In this document: in pieces, positions 9,292 to 17,948 of the stretch
Layout of the letters: each line of letters opens with the position of its first letter
Position numbering within the stretch: position 1 is the stretch's first letter
NCBI GenBank assembly: GCA_030427735.1
Contig: JAUIBP010000004.1
Coordinates: forward strand, 248,001 to 312,000
Length of the DNA stretch: 64,000 bases
Source: Bacteroidia bacterium
GTDB lineage: Bacteria; Bacteroidota; Bacteroidia; Flavobacteriales; Flavobacteriaceae
Reading direction: 5' to 3'
Program-made: the position numbers and the translations under genes
Notes under the pieces: generated by a model
Told to the model about the DNA's origin: nothing
The model's database searches: none
Seen by the model: only the letters and a program-made list of their open reading frames with translations

Positions 9292-10974
9292 ATGAAAAAA
9301 CTAGCATTTTTATTAATGACCATAGGTGCAATTGTAACAAGTTGCGACCCTATGCAAGATATTTACGACGAACAGGATAGTGTAGCTAAGCCTATTGTTG
9401 GTAACGACCAATATACCTTAACCGACGACGATTACGAGACTCTAGATTTAGAAAGTAATATGTTCGCGTCTGAAGATCAGGCTAAAGAATTATTACCAGA
9501 TTTTATCGCAGACATGTACCCATATTGGGGGCAAGGTTCTTCGGTTTTAGTAGATTATAATTTAGCACCAGCAGGTATAGATGGTGTAGGCGAATTAATG
9601 TCTGCAAGTAACTATACCTTATCTAAAGACGATTATGCAGCTTCTGGAAGCGAAGGGGCAGGATTTTATCCTAACGAAGATCCTACAGATTATTTACCAG
9701 GAATTTTAGCAGAGCAATATCCAGATGCAGTAGCAGGTCAAGTTGCTTTATTACAATATAAGCAATATACAGAAATGCCAGAAGTAGGTGTGTCTAATTT
9801 AGTAGATGCCGACTTTAAAACTGCACAAACGTTATTAGATTGGACAGCAGTATCTGTAACAGGCGACCAAGTATGGGAAGGTACGCAGTACGGAGCAACT
9901 ATGAATGGTTACGACGGAAGTGCTAATGTAAATGAAGATTGGTTAATTTCTCCAGAAATTGATTTAGCTGGACAAACAGATCCGTTATTTCAAGTTACTC
10001 AAATCTTAAACTATGCTAACGATACAAGCTGGTACACCATTTTAATTTCGAAAGATTACGATGGAGAAAATGTTAGTGCAGCTACTTGGGATACTATAGA
10101 GGTTAGCCCAGCTCCAGAAGGAAATAGCTGGTCTGCAGTAACTTCAGACGACTTTAATTTAGAAGCTTACGAAGGCGAAACCATTCACGTGGCCTTCAAA
10201 TACGAGTCTGATGCTACAAGTGCAGCAACTTGGGAAATTGAGCAAGTTTTAATTAAAGTAATTGGAGTAGAAGGTATGACAGTAGATTTATCTAGCTATT
10301 ACCAGCTTAATGAAGAAGGCGCTTGGGAAATGATAGATAATGCATACTATTTAAGTTCTGCAGATTACGATTCTATGGGTACAGCTTCAGGTTTACCTGG
10401 ACGTTACGATAACTTTAGTAGCACAGCGTTACCAGAAAATTATTTGCCAAGATTCTTAGCTAATAAATATCCTTATGCTCAAGAAGAAGAGGAGATAGCT
10501 GTAACTTATAAGTATTACAATGGCTCTGCAACAGTTGTAGAAGGTAATATTTACACATTTATAAATGGTGTTTGGGTAGGTTATCAAGCTTCGTTACAGT
10601 TTGGTTACGATAACGGAACTTGGGTGCCAGACAATACTATTAAGTATGCTTTAGTACGTAGCGATTACGATTATATGGCAGCTCAATTAGAGAGTGAGCC
10701 AGGGTACGAAGCTGCTGCATCAAGTATGGGTAATTACGGTAACTTAGACAGAAGAGAAGGTAATTCTGCTTACTGGAGCGACGATACTACTCAAAATAAT
10801 GCAGGTATTACAGATATGATCCAGACAGCTATGGCTATTTTGTTAACTCAAAAAGATCCAGGTGCTGCAGAAGGTCAAAAGTACTTATTAACATACGATA
10901 TTTACAATGGTACAAATACTACCGAAAATATTTCTATGATAAAAACAGACGGTGTTTGGGTAAGAAATAACTAA
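9292..10974 (+). CDS. TBDR1-partner lipoprotein with choice-of-anchor-J-like region
   Basis: The 560-residue protein has a lipoprotein signal (IVTSC, Cys at about residue 18) and is very acidic, as exported flavobacterial lipoproteins often are. At about residues 170-330 is a jelly-roll-like region with the DWLISPEIDL motif typical of choice-of-anchor J domains. Flanking regions carry repeated SxxDYDxM patterns (TLSKDDYAAS, YLSSADYDSMG, VRSDYDYMA), suggesting internal repeats. It follows TBDR1 by 11 bases and ends at a terminator, so it is the surface partner of that receptor, perhaps a binding protein. No catalytic motif is visible. Confidence 0.8.
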   Translation: MKKLAFLLMTIGAIVTSCDPMQDIYDEQDSVAKPIVGNDQYTLTDDDYETLDLESNMFASEDQAKELLPDFIADMYPYWGQGSSVLVDYNLAPAGIDGVGELMSASNYTLSKDDYAASGSEGAGFYPNEDPTDYLPGILAEQYPDAVAGQVALLQYKQYTEMPEVGVSNLVDADFKTAQTLLDWTAVSVTGDQVWEGTQYGATMNGYDGSANVNEDWLISPEIDLAGQTDPLFQVTQILNYANDTSWYTILISKDYDGENVSAATWDTIEVSPAPEGNSWSAVTSDDFNLEAYEGETIHVAFKYESDATSAATWEIEQVLIKVIGVEGMTVDLSSYYQLNEEGAWEMIDNAYYLSSADYDSMGTASGLPGRYDNFSSTALPENYLPRFLANKYPYAQEEEEIAVTYKYYNGSATVVEGNIYTFINGVWVGYQASLQFGYDNGTWVPDNTIKYALVRSDYDYMAAQLESEPGYEAAASSMGNYGNLDRREGNSAYWSDDTTQNNAGITDMIQTAMAILLTQKDPGAAEGQKYLLTYDIYNGTNTTENISMIKTDGVWVRNN

Positions 10975-10996
10975 TTTTATCCTTAGCCTTAAATTT

Positions 10997-11027
10997 AAAA
11001 ACCATGTAGAAATACATGGTTTTTTTA
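10997..11027 (+). terminator. Rho-independent terminator after the TBDR1 operon
   Basis: AAAAACCATGTA and TACATGGTTTTTTT form a hairpin with a T tail directly after the lipoprotein gene, so the TBDR1 operon has two genes. Confidence 0.9.
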
Positions 11028-11072
11028 TGCGTTTTAAATGCTTACATTTGTTAAAACTTAAATAAAACAACA

Positions 11073-11513
11073 ATGTATAATACCATTTTAAATTTACACT
11101 CGTATTGGGCGTTTATTGTGCTTATCGTTTTAATTATAGCCACTGTAAATGCATTAATAAAATCTTCTGGTAATAAAGAGTATGGGCCTAAAGATTTTAG
11201 ATTGGCTTTGTTTACACTTATTGTGTCTCATATTCAATTGTTAATTGGTTTAATATTATATGTTGTGTCGCCTAGATTGGCTATGTTTAGCGAATTAGGT
11301 ATGGGTGGCGTTATGAAAGATGCCGTAAATAGATTGTATTTAGTAGAACATCCGTTTGTAAATATTATAGCTATTGTATTAATTACTATAGGCTATTCTA
11401 AACATAAAAAGAAATTAACTTCTAAGAGTAAATTTAAAATGATAGCCATTTTTTATACACTTGGTTTAATTTTATTATTATCGCGCATACCTTGGAGTAT
11501 GTGGTTGGGGTAA
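11073..11513 (+). CDS. Small integral membrane protein, cytochrome-b-like, unknown function
   Basis: A 146-residue protein with four predicted membrane helices (about residues 10-28, 45-65, 93-110, 122-142). Histidines sit near helix ends (NLHSYW, VSHIQLL, VEHPFVN, SKHKKK), a pattern that often leads to annotation as a cytochrome-b-like protein in Bacteroidota, but haem binding is not proven by sequence. It stands alone between two terminators. I do not recognise a specific function. Confidence 0.7.
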   Translation: MYNTILNLHSYWAFIVLIVLIIATVNALIKSSGNKEYGPKDFRLALFTLIVSHIQLLIGLILYVVSPRLAMFSELGMGGVMKDAVNRLYLVEHPFVNIIAIVLITIGYSKHKKKLTSKSKFKMIAIFYTLGLILLLSRIPWSMWLG

Positions 11514-11530
11514 TCCTATAAAAACATAAG

Positions 11531-11557
11531 AAAGCGACAATTTAGTCGCTTTTTTTT
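11531..11557 (+). terminator. Terminator overlapping the end of the convergent EEP1 gene
   Basis: AAAGCGAC-loop-GTCGCTTTTTTTT forms a short strong hairpin with a T tail for the plus-strand membrane protein gene. The loop and one arm contain the last codons and the stop of the minus-strand EEP1 gene. Confidence 0.85.
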
Positions 11558-12612
11558 ATGGTAGTTATTTCTTTAATTAAGTAAATATATACAGGAAAGT
11601 GATCGCTGTAACCACCGGTAAAGCCTTGGTTGCTAAAACTTCTAAAAGGGTAGCCTTTATAACTGCCTGTAGAAGTAATTAAGTAATCTGGATTAAAGAT
11701 ACCTGCTTTGTAAAATCTAAACGAAGTATAATCGTTATTTAGCAGGGGGTGGCTCATTAAAATTTGATCGAATAAACTCCATTTATCTCTATAAGCCGTA
11801 GTGCCCAAACCTTTGTTGTAAAGCTTTTCCATAGGATTATAGATTCCTTTTAAGGCTGTTTCTTTCAATCTGTTTTCGGTATGTAATACGGTTTTAAGAC
11901 TGTCGTCTGTAGGGTTGTCGTTAAGGTCTCCCATAATTATAATTTTAGCGTAGGGATTTTCATTTTGTAACGAATCTATAAGATGTTTGTTTAATTGTGC
12001 AGCACGCAAACGCTTAAAATTACTGGCGGTTTCTCCACCACGTCTGGAAGGCCAGTGGTTTACAATAATATGAATTAAATCATCTTCTAAAAATCCGCTT
12101 ACTAAAAGTGCATCTCGTGTGTAAATGCGTTTTCCAGAATCTGTATCGTAAAGCAAAAGCGGAATATTTTTATAATGTTGAGGTCTAAATACATCTTTAT
12201 CATACAGTAAAGCGACATCAATGCCTCTGGCATCGGGAGAGTCAAAATGAATAATGCCATAATGTTGTTGCGTCAAGGGTTCTGTATTAATAATCTGTTC
12301 CAGAACTTTGCGGTTTTCTATTTCGCAAACACCTATAATTGCAGGAGGTTTGTGTGTGGTTTCTAATCCAATATCGTTAATAACACGAGCCATGTTTTCA
12401 ATTTTTTTTTGGTATACAGTATCTCGGTGATGAGAAATTTCCATTATCGGACTCGATTCATCAAATTTTAGTGGATCATCTTCAGTATCAAAAGTATTTT
12501 CGAGATTATAAAAGGCAATAGTATGTACTTTAAAATGGCGTTGTTGTGCTTTTACTTCGGCATGGAATACATATAAAATAAAAAACTGTAAAAGGATAAA
12601 ACGACTTTTCAT
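11542..12612 (-). CDS. Secreted endonuclease/exonuclease/phosphatase family protein (EEP1)
   Basis: The 356-residue protein has a signal peptide (MKSRFILLQFFILYVFHAEVKA) and the EEP (DNase I/exonuclease III-like) fold motifs: AFYNLENTFDTEDDP with Asn and Glu, GVCEIENRKVL with the metal Glu, VNHWPSRRGG with the catalytic His, GDLNDNPTD with Asp/Asn, and GGYSDHFPVYI with the final Asp-His pair. It is therefore a metal-dependent phosphodiesterase or nuclease outside the cytoplasm. It is divergent from TBDR2 across about 97 bases and lies close to TBDR1, so it may feed nucleotides to either receptor. Exact substrate is unknown. Confidence 0.87.
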   Translation of the reverse strand: MKSRFILLQFFILYVFHAEVKAQQRHFKVHTIAFYNLENTFDTEDDPLKFDESSPIMEISHHRDTVYQKKIENMARVINDIGLETTHKPPAIIGVCEIENRKVLEQIINTEPLTQQHYGIIHFDSPDARGIDVALLYDKDVFRPQHYKNIPLLLYDTDSGKRIYTRDALLVSGFLEDDLIHIIVNHWPSRRGGETASNFKRLRAAQLNKHLIDSLQNENPYAKIIIMGDLNDNPTDDSLKTVLHTENRLKETALKGIYNPMEKLYNKGLGTTAYRDKWSLFDQILMSHPLLNNDYTSFRFYKAGIFNPDYLITSTGSYKGYPFRSFSNQGFTGGYSDHFPVYIYLIKEITTIKKSD

Positions 12613-12662
12613 AGGTGTAAATTGAATTTAAATATACACGATTATTAATTAAAAATAGTATA

Positions 12663-12680
12663 TTAGTTAATCCTAACTAA
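12663..12680. promoter_or_regulatory. Inverted repeat between EEP1 and TBDR2
   Basis: TTAGTTA-ATCC-TAACTAA is a perfect 7-bp inverted repeat in the short gap between the divergent EEP1 and TBDR2 genes. Its place suits an operator controlling both. No regulator can be named. Confidence 0.4.
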
Positions 12681-12709
12681 TTGATAGCTAGAATTTAAGT
12701 GTGTTTGCA

Positions 12710-15472
12710 ATGAAGAAAACCATTCTGGCTAGTTTATTTTTATGTTACTATTCCTATAATCTGTTTGGGCAGCAATCTGGTATATTTGGCAGTGTAAAAG
12801 ATGCTTTAAATATGGAAGCATTACCCGATGTAGAAGTTGTTATTGAAGGAGCTCCTTTAACCACCAAAACCAATGCCTTAGGAGAATTTGGTTTTACCGA
12901 AGCCTTACCGCTAGGGCAACAAATTTTAAAAGTTTCCAAACTGGGGTATATCACCAAACGATACCCGATAATAGTTGAGCAAAACAGCCCTGTTAATATT
13001 CAAGATATTTTTATGGAGGTAGATCCTTCATTTAATTCCGAATTGTTTACCATAGTGCTTAGTGACGATGAGCTTAATGACGATACCAGCTCTGCCGATA
13101 ATATTTCTGGGTTACTGCGAGCCTCTCAAGATGTCTTTCAAAGAACGGCAGCTTTCGAATTTGGTTCGTCATTTTTTAAAATTCGGGGTTTAGATGCGAA
13201 ACACGGCGATGTACTTATAAATGGTGTTAAAATGAATGGCATGCATAATGGGCGCCCGCAATGGAGTAATTGGGGTGGAATTAACGACGTATTGAGAAAT
13301 CAAGAGTTTAATTACGGGTTATCGGCTTCAAATTATAGTTTCGGGAATGTTCTTGGTGTTACCAACACAAGCACACAGGCCTCTATGTACAGACAGGGCG
13401 GCCGAATTACTTATAGTGCGTCTAACCGCACTTACAGTAATAGGTTGTTAGCGAGCTATGCTTCGGGGATGTCTGCAAAAGGTTGGGCTTATGCCGTGGC
13501 GTTGGGAAGACGTTGGGGTAACGAAGGCTATCAAGATGCAACGATATACGATGCTAATTCATTTTTCTTGTCGGTCGAAAAACAATTAACTACTAGACAC
13601 AGTCTCAATTTTACAGGATTTTACACCCCTAACAAACGCGGAAAATCGTCGCCCAACACTCAAGAAGTTTTCGATTTAAAGGATATAAAATATAACGAAT
13701 ATTGGGGATATCAAGAGGGGGAAAAACGAAATTCCAGAATAAAGTATGTAGCAGAGCCTATTGTTATGCTGTCTCATTATTGGGCGATGTCTTCAAAAAC
13801 AAAATTGCAAACCAATCTGAGTTATAAATTTGGTAAACTAACCAATAGTCGGTTAGATTACCCAGGTGGTGCTAACCCCAGTCCGTCATATTACCAAAAA
13901 CTGCCGAGTTATTTTTTGGCCGATACCAACGGGCCAGATTATGGCAATGCCTATTTAGCGGAACAAGAATTTATTGCTGATGGACAAATAGATTGGAATC
14001 GTATTTACGATGCTAACATTACAAATACCGAAGCTGGATTAGAAGCAGCTTATGTGTTGTACGACGACCGTACAGACGACCAACAATTTACGGCGAATAC
14101 GATTTATAGTTCGCAAATTGAAGACAATATCTTGCTACAAGGAGCATTAAATTACACACATTTAACGTCTCATAATTATGGGCAACTTAGCGATTTGTTA
14201 GGCGGAATATATTATTTAAATGTCGATGCTTTTGACGGTTGGCAATATAATATGCTAAACCCAGATGAACAGGTTGGCAATGGCGGAAAAATAAAGTACA
14301 ATTATAAGCTTTATGCTAATAATCTTTCTGCTTTTGCTCAAATTCAACTTAAACAAAAAGTGATAGACTATTTTTTGTCTATACATGCTTCAATTACTAA
14401 TTATCAGCGGGAAGGTCTGTTTATGCACGAAGCGTTCCAAAATAATTCTTTAGGTAAAAGCAATCAGGTGGAATTTTCAGGATTAGGGGCTAAAGGCGGA
14501 TTTACATATAAATGGTCTGCAAAACATATTATAGAATTACATGCAGGGTGGTTGGCTTCGGCGCCCGAGCTTCAAAATACATTTTCGAACCCAAGAGAAA
14601 ACAATGCCATTGTTAATAATATTTCCGAAGAAAAAATAACCGCTTTAGATGTCAGTTATATTTTTCGTTCAACCATAGTCAACTCCAAATTAACTGCTTT
14701 TTATATTAATAAAAAAGACGCGAACGATATCGGGTTTTATTACGCCGATGGTTTAACTTCGGCTGGCGTAGCTTTTAACGAAACCTCGGCCTTTGTTCAG
14801 GAAATTTTACAAGCGGTAAACACCTTGCACTATGGATTGGAATTTGGTGTAGAAGCTCAGGTAACAACAGCAATTAAGCTTAAAGCAGCGGGATCTGTTG
14901 GGCAATATATTTACAATAACAACCCGAATTTATACCTCACGTCGTCGAGTTTTATCACAGAAAATGGTGCGATAAATTTCGGTGACTCTCAACTTAAAAA
15001 TTATAGATTGGCCAACGGGCCTCAGCAGGCCTTATCGTTGGGTTTCGAATATCGCGATCCCGATTATTGGTGGTTTGGCGCTACGGTTAATTATTTTAAC
15101 GACGTGTATGTAGATGTCAGCCCATTAACACGGACATCTAATTTTTATTTAGATGATGACGGACTCCCTTTTAACGATTACGATGAAACTGTGGCAACGC
15201 AACTTTTAAAGCAAGAACGCTTTAACGATTATTATACGGTGAATTTGGTGGGTGGCAAATCTTGGAAACTCAAACAGTATTATTTAGGAATCTTTTTAAG
15301 TGTAAACAACCTTTTAAATGCAGAGTATAAAACAGGCGGATTCGAACAGGGGCGTAATGCAAATTATGAAGAATTAAAAACAGATTTCGAAAATCCGAAA
15401 CGTGTATTTGGACCAAAATATTGGTATGGGAGAGGGACAACATACTTTGCAAATGTGAATGTTAGATTTTAA
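12710..15472 (+). CDS. TonB-dependent receptor (TBDR2), nuclease-linked module
   Basis: A receptor of 920 residues if the ATG at 12710 is used (an in-frame GTG lies three codons upstream); the ATG gives a normal signal peptide MKKTILASLFLCYYSYNLFGQ. Then a carboxypeptidase-regulatory-like domain (GIFGSVKDALNMEALPDVEV), a plug (FKIRGLDAKHGDVLINGVKM) and a long barrel. It is paralogous to TBDR1, sharing NGxxMNxMxNGRxxWSNW in the plug and LLGGIYY in the barrel. Its 3' end is close to the DUF5689 gene, with no gap for a terminator. Role: import of a product released by the linked lipoprotein and EEP enzyme (inference). Confidence 0.9.
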   Translation: MKKTILASLFLCYYSYNLFGQQSGIFGSVKDALNMEALPDVEVVIEGAPLTTKTNALGEFGFTEALPLGQQILKVSKLGYITKRYPIIVEQNSPVNIQDIFMEVDPSFNSELFTIVLSDDELNDDTSSADNISGLLRASQDVFQRTAAFEFGSSFFKIRGLDAKHGDVLINGVKMNGMHNGRPQWSNWGGINDVLRNQEFNYGLSASNYSFGNVLGVTNTSTQASMYRQGGRITYSASNRTYSNRLLASYASGMSAKGWAYAVALGRRWGNEGYQDATIYDANSFFLSVEKQLTTRHSLNFTGFYTPNKRGKSSPNTQEVFDLKDIKYNEYWGYQEGEKRNSRIKYVAEPIVMLSHYWAMSSKTKLQTNLSYKFGKLTNSRLDYPGGANPSPSYYQKLPSYFLADTNGPDYGNAYLAEQEFIADGQIDWNRIYDANITNTEAGLEAAYVLYDDRTDDQQFTANTIYSSQIEDNILLQGALNYTHLTSHNYGQLSDLLGGIYYLNVDAFDGWQYNMLNPDEQVGNGGKIKYNYKLYANNLSAFAQIQLKQKVIDYFLSIHASITNYQREGLFMHEAFQNNSLGKSNQVEFSGLGAKGGFTYKWSAKHIIELHAGWLASAPELQNTFSNPRENNAIVNNISEEKITALDVSYIFRSTIVNSKLTAFYINKKDANDIGFYYADGLTSAGVAFNETSAFVQEILQAVNTLHYGLEFGVEAQVTTAIKLKAAGSVGQYIYNNNPNLYLTSSSFITENGAINFGDSQLKNYRLANGPQQALSLGFEYRDPDYWWFGATVNYFNDVYVDVSPLTRTSNFYLDDDGLPFNDYDETVATQLLKQERFNDYYTVNLVGGKSWKLKQYYLGIFLSVNNLLNAEYKTGGFEQGRNANYEELKTDFENPKRVFGPKYWYGRGTTYFANVNVRF

Positions 15473-15494
15473 TGAAGATAATTTTTTGAAGCAG

Positions 15495-16901
15495 ATGAAA
15501 CGTATAAAGAAACATTATTTTTGGCTATTAATTTGCAGCAGTTTTTACTTGCTGTCGTGTGTGAATGATGATTTTTCGGTGCCAAAAGAATTAGGAACTG
15601 CCGAAAATGAAAGCCTAAACATACTTTTGGAAGATATTGCCTCTGGCGAGAAATCGCTGATAACAATAAGCGAATTAAAACAACAATTTGTGTCGGGGCA
15701 AGTGTTGCAAATAACATCTGATGTTGTGTTAAAAGGTTATGTCGCTTCGAGCGATAAAACAGGAAATTTTTACAAAGAATTATATATTCAAGATTTGTCA
15801 GAGCAGCCTACTGCTGCCGTATTGCTGGTCTTAAACCAAGTAGATACTTACAATCAATTTAATATTGGTCGCGAAGTTTACATTGTTTTAAAGGATTTAT
15901 TTTTGGGAGAAACAGCTTCCGAAATTATAGCCATTGGTGGTGCAATAGACGGCAGTCGTGTAGATATGCTTTCTGAAAGGCAGATTAAATCTCATCTTTT
16001 TAGATCTGCGCTTACCGAAACAATCATGCCTTTACCTATTAATTTTTCCGATTTAAACGATAATTACATTGGCATGTTTGTAAGTATTGATGATGTAGAA
16101 TTTCCAGAAGTTTTAACTGGGCAATCTTATTTTAATGCTCAAGACGATTTCGATACCCAACGTGTGATGCAGCGATGCGAAGGATTTAGTTACGAACAGT
16201 TTTTATTAGAAACGAGTTCGTTTGCTACATTTAAAAATGAAATTTTACCTACCGAAAACGGAAAGATATCCGGAATTGTTACTAGAAGTTATGGCGGAGA
16301 TGATCTTGTGTTGGTATTAAACGACAGTAAAGATGTTCGTTTCGAAAATGCACGTTGCAGCCCTTTAAGCACAGACGATTTTACCATTGTTTTTGAAGAA
16401 CGTTTTTCCGACGCTATAGACGAAACTATTTTGGATACCGAAGGTTGGGTAAATGTTTCGGAACGGGGGCAGGTACTTTGGACCGAGCAGGTGTATAGTA
16501 AAAATGGTTATGCAGAATTTGGAACTTTTGGAGCGAACGATACGCAAAATGTAGGCTGGTTAATTTCGCCACCAATAGATATGTCTGCAACTAAAAAAGA
16601 ACTGTTAAATTTTAAAACGGCACAGCATCATTTAGAGTCGGTTAAAAATACCATAGAAGTTTTAGTGTCTGTAAACTTTAATGGTACAGATCCATTATCA
16701 GCAGACTGGCAAGCTATCGATGCCAAATTGCCAACAAAATACGACGAGTGGTATGTGTTTAAAGATTCTGGATTAATAGATATTTCAACCTTTGGCGACG
16801 AGCAACTTCATGTGGCATTTAGAGTAACAGGATCGGGCACTAACCTGGCATTAGATGGCGCTTATCAGCTAGACGATTTTAGGGTATTGCTAGAACGCTA
16901 A
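15495..16901 (+). CDS. DUF5689 lipoprotein with choice-of-anchor-J-like region
   Basis: About 468 residues from the ATG at 15495, which gives a lipoprotein signal with lipobox LLSC; an in-frame ATG at 15459 would overlap TBDR2 and put 12 residues before it. The N-terminal half matches DUF5689 (ITISELKQQFVSGQ, GYVASSDKTGNFYKELYIQD), an OB-fold-like domain common beside flavobacterial nucleases. The C-terminal half has the choice-of-anchor-J motif WLISPPIDM at about residue 355. It follows TBDR2 directly and ends convergent with EEP2. It is the counterpart of the 9292 lipoprotein; the shared anchor-J part suggests the same job in both modules. Confidence 0.85.
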   Translation: MKRIKKHYFWLLICSSFYLLSCVNDDFSVPKELGTAENESLNILLEDIASGEKSLITISELKQQFVSGQVLQITSDVVLKGYVASSDKTGNFYKELYIQDLSEQPTAAVLLVLNQVDTYNQFNIGREVYIVLKDLFLGETASEIIAIGGAIDGSRVDMLSERQIKSHLFRSALTETIMPLPINFSDLNDNYIGMFVSIDDVEFPEVLTGQSYFNAQDDFDTQRVMQRCEGFSYEQFLLETSSFATFKNEILPTENGKISGIVTRSYGGDDLVLVLNDSKDVRFENARCSPLSTDDFTIVFEERFSDAIDETILDTEGWVNVSERGQVLWTEQVYSKNGYAEFGTFGANDTQNVGWLISPPIDMSATKKELLNFKTAQHHLESVKNTIEVLVSVNFNGTDPLSADWQAIDAKLPTKYDEWYVFKDSGLIDISTFGDEQLHVAFRVTGSGTNLALDGAYQLDDFRVLLER

Positions 16902-16910
16902 TTAATTAGC
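16897..16910. repeat. Perfect palindrome spanning two convergent stop codons
   Basis: GCTAATTAATTAGC is a perfect 14-base palindrome that contains the stop codon of the DUF5689 gene and of EEP2. There is no T tail, so it is not a classic terminator. Confidence 0.6.
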
Positions 16911-17838
16911 CCGCGACTTTCCGAAGTATTAAATATACCGGAAAATGATCGCTGTAACCACCTTTGTATTTTTTGCCAGCATAAGTTCTAAATGGCTGCC
17001 CAGCGTAAAATCCTTTGTACTGTTTTAAAAAATCGGCATCAAAAATGTCGCCTTTTACATAATTGTAAGTGCCAACTTTACGGTCTAAAAAATTATGGGT
17101 AATCATAAATTGATCGAATAAATCCCAACCGTCTTTATAATTTACGCTACCACGATCTAACGATTTTAAGGTTTCCATAGGATTAAATAAATGATTACTG
17201 TTTACTAAATCTTGTACACTAACACTATCTGAAGCATCATTAAAGTCGCCCATAGTTATAATTTTAGCGTTGGGCTTATCTGCTTTTAAAAGTTGAATAA
17301 TTTCTGTGACTTTTTGAGATACGATTAAGCGTTTAGGCTTGTTCTCTGGGTCGTGTTTAGATGGCCAGTGGTTCACGATAAAATGTATGGGCTCGTCATC
17401 AAACAATCCAGAAACCAATAAAATATCCCGAGTATAGTCAGCAGTGCCATCTTCGTTATATAAATTTACCGAAAATGGTTCGGCATTGGTTAAGGTAAAC
17501 ACAGTTGTGTCGTAAATCAAAGCCACATCTATGCCGCGTTCGTCAGCCGAATTAAAATGTACAAAATCGTAAGGGAGCTCTTTTAAATGTTCGGAAGCTA
17601 GCAAGTCTTGTAACACCGTATCGTTTTCAACTTCTGCCAAGCCTATTATTGCAGGATGGCTAAGTGTTTCTTCTTTACCAATGCTAGAAATGGCCAATCC
17701 CAATTTAAAGAGTTTGTTGTGATAGCGCTTGTCTGTCCATCGTTTTTCTGAAGTAGGCAAAAAATCATCGTCGTTGGTATACGGATCGTTATCGGTGTCG
17801 AATAAATTTTCGACATTAAAAAAGGCAATAGCTTTCAT
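16906..17838 (-). CDS. Endonuclease/exonuclease/phosphatase family protein without signal peptide (EEP2)
   Basis: About 310 residues from the ATG at 17838 (a GTG two codons upstream is possible). It has the same EEP motifs as EEP1: FFNVENLFDTDNDP, GLAEVENDTVL, FIVNHWPSKHD, MGDFNDASD and GGYSDHFPVYL. Unlike EEP1 the catalytic fold starts at residue 2-3, with no signal peptide, so it is probably cytoplasmic or leaves the cell by an unknown route. EEP1 and EEP2 are paralogs. It is convergent with TBDR2/DUF5689 and divergent from hflX. Substrate unknown. Confidence 0.87.
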   Translation of the reverse strand: MKAIAFFNVENLFDTDNDPYTNDDDFLPTSEKRWTDKRYHNKLFKLGLAISSIGKEETLSHPAIIGLAEVENDTVLQDLLASEHLKELPYDFVHFNSADERGIDVALIYDTTVFTLTNAEPFSVNLYNEDGTADYTRDILLVSGLFDDEPIHFIVNHWPSKHDPENKPKRLIVSQKVTEIIQLLKADKPNAKIITMGDFNDASDSVSVQDLVNSNHLFNPMETLKSLDRGSVNYKDGWDLFDQFMITHNFLDRKVGTYNYVKGDIFDADFLKQYKGFYAGQPFRTYAGKKYKGGYSDHFPVYLILRKVAG

Positions 17839-17924
17839 GAACACTAAATTAGCTATGCAAGGTAAGGCTTCAAAATCAAAAATTAATCCAAAAAAATATA
17901 AAAATTAAAGTGCCTACAATTATG

Positions 17925-17932
17925 TAACTTTG
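17925..17932 (+). promoter_or_regulatory. -7 promoter box of hflX
   Basis: TAACTTTG fits the Bacteroidota TAnnTTTG consensus and lies 16 bases before the hflX start. The -33 region is not obvious. Confidence 0.55.
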
Positions 17933-17948
17933 TACTTTATTTTAATAT

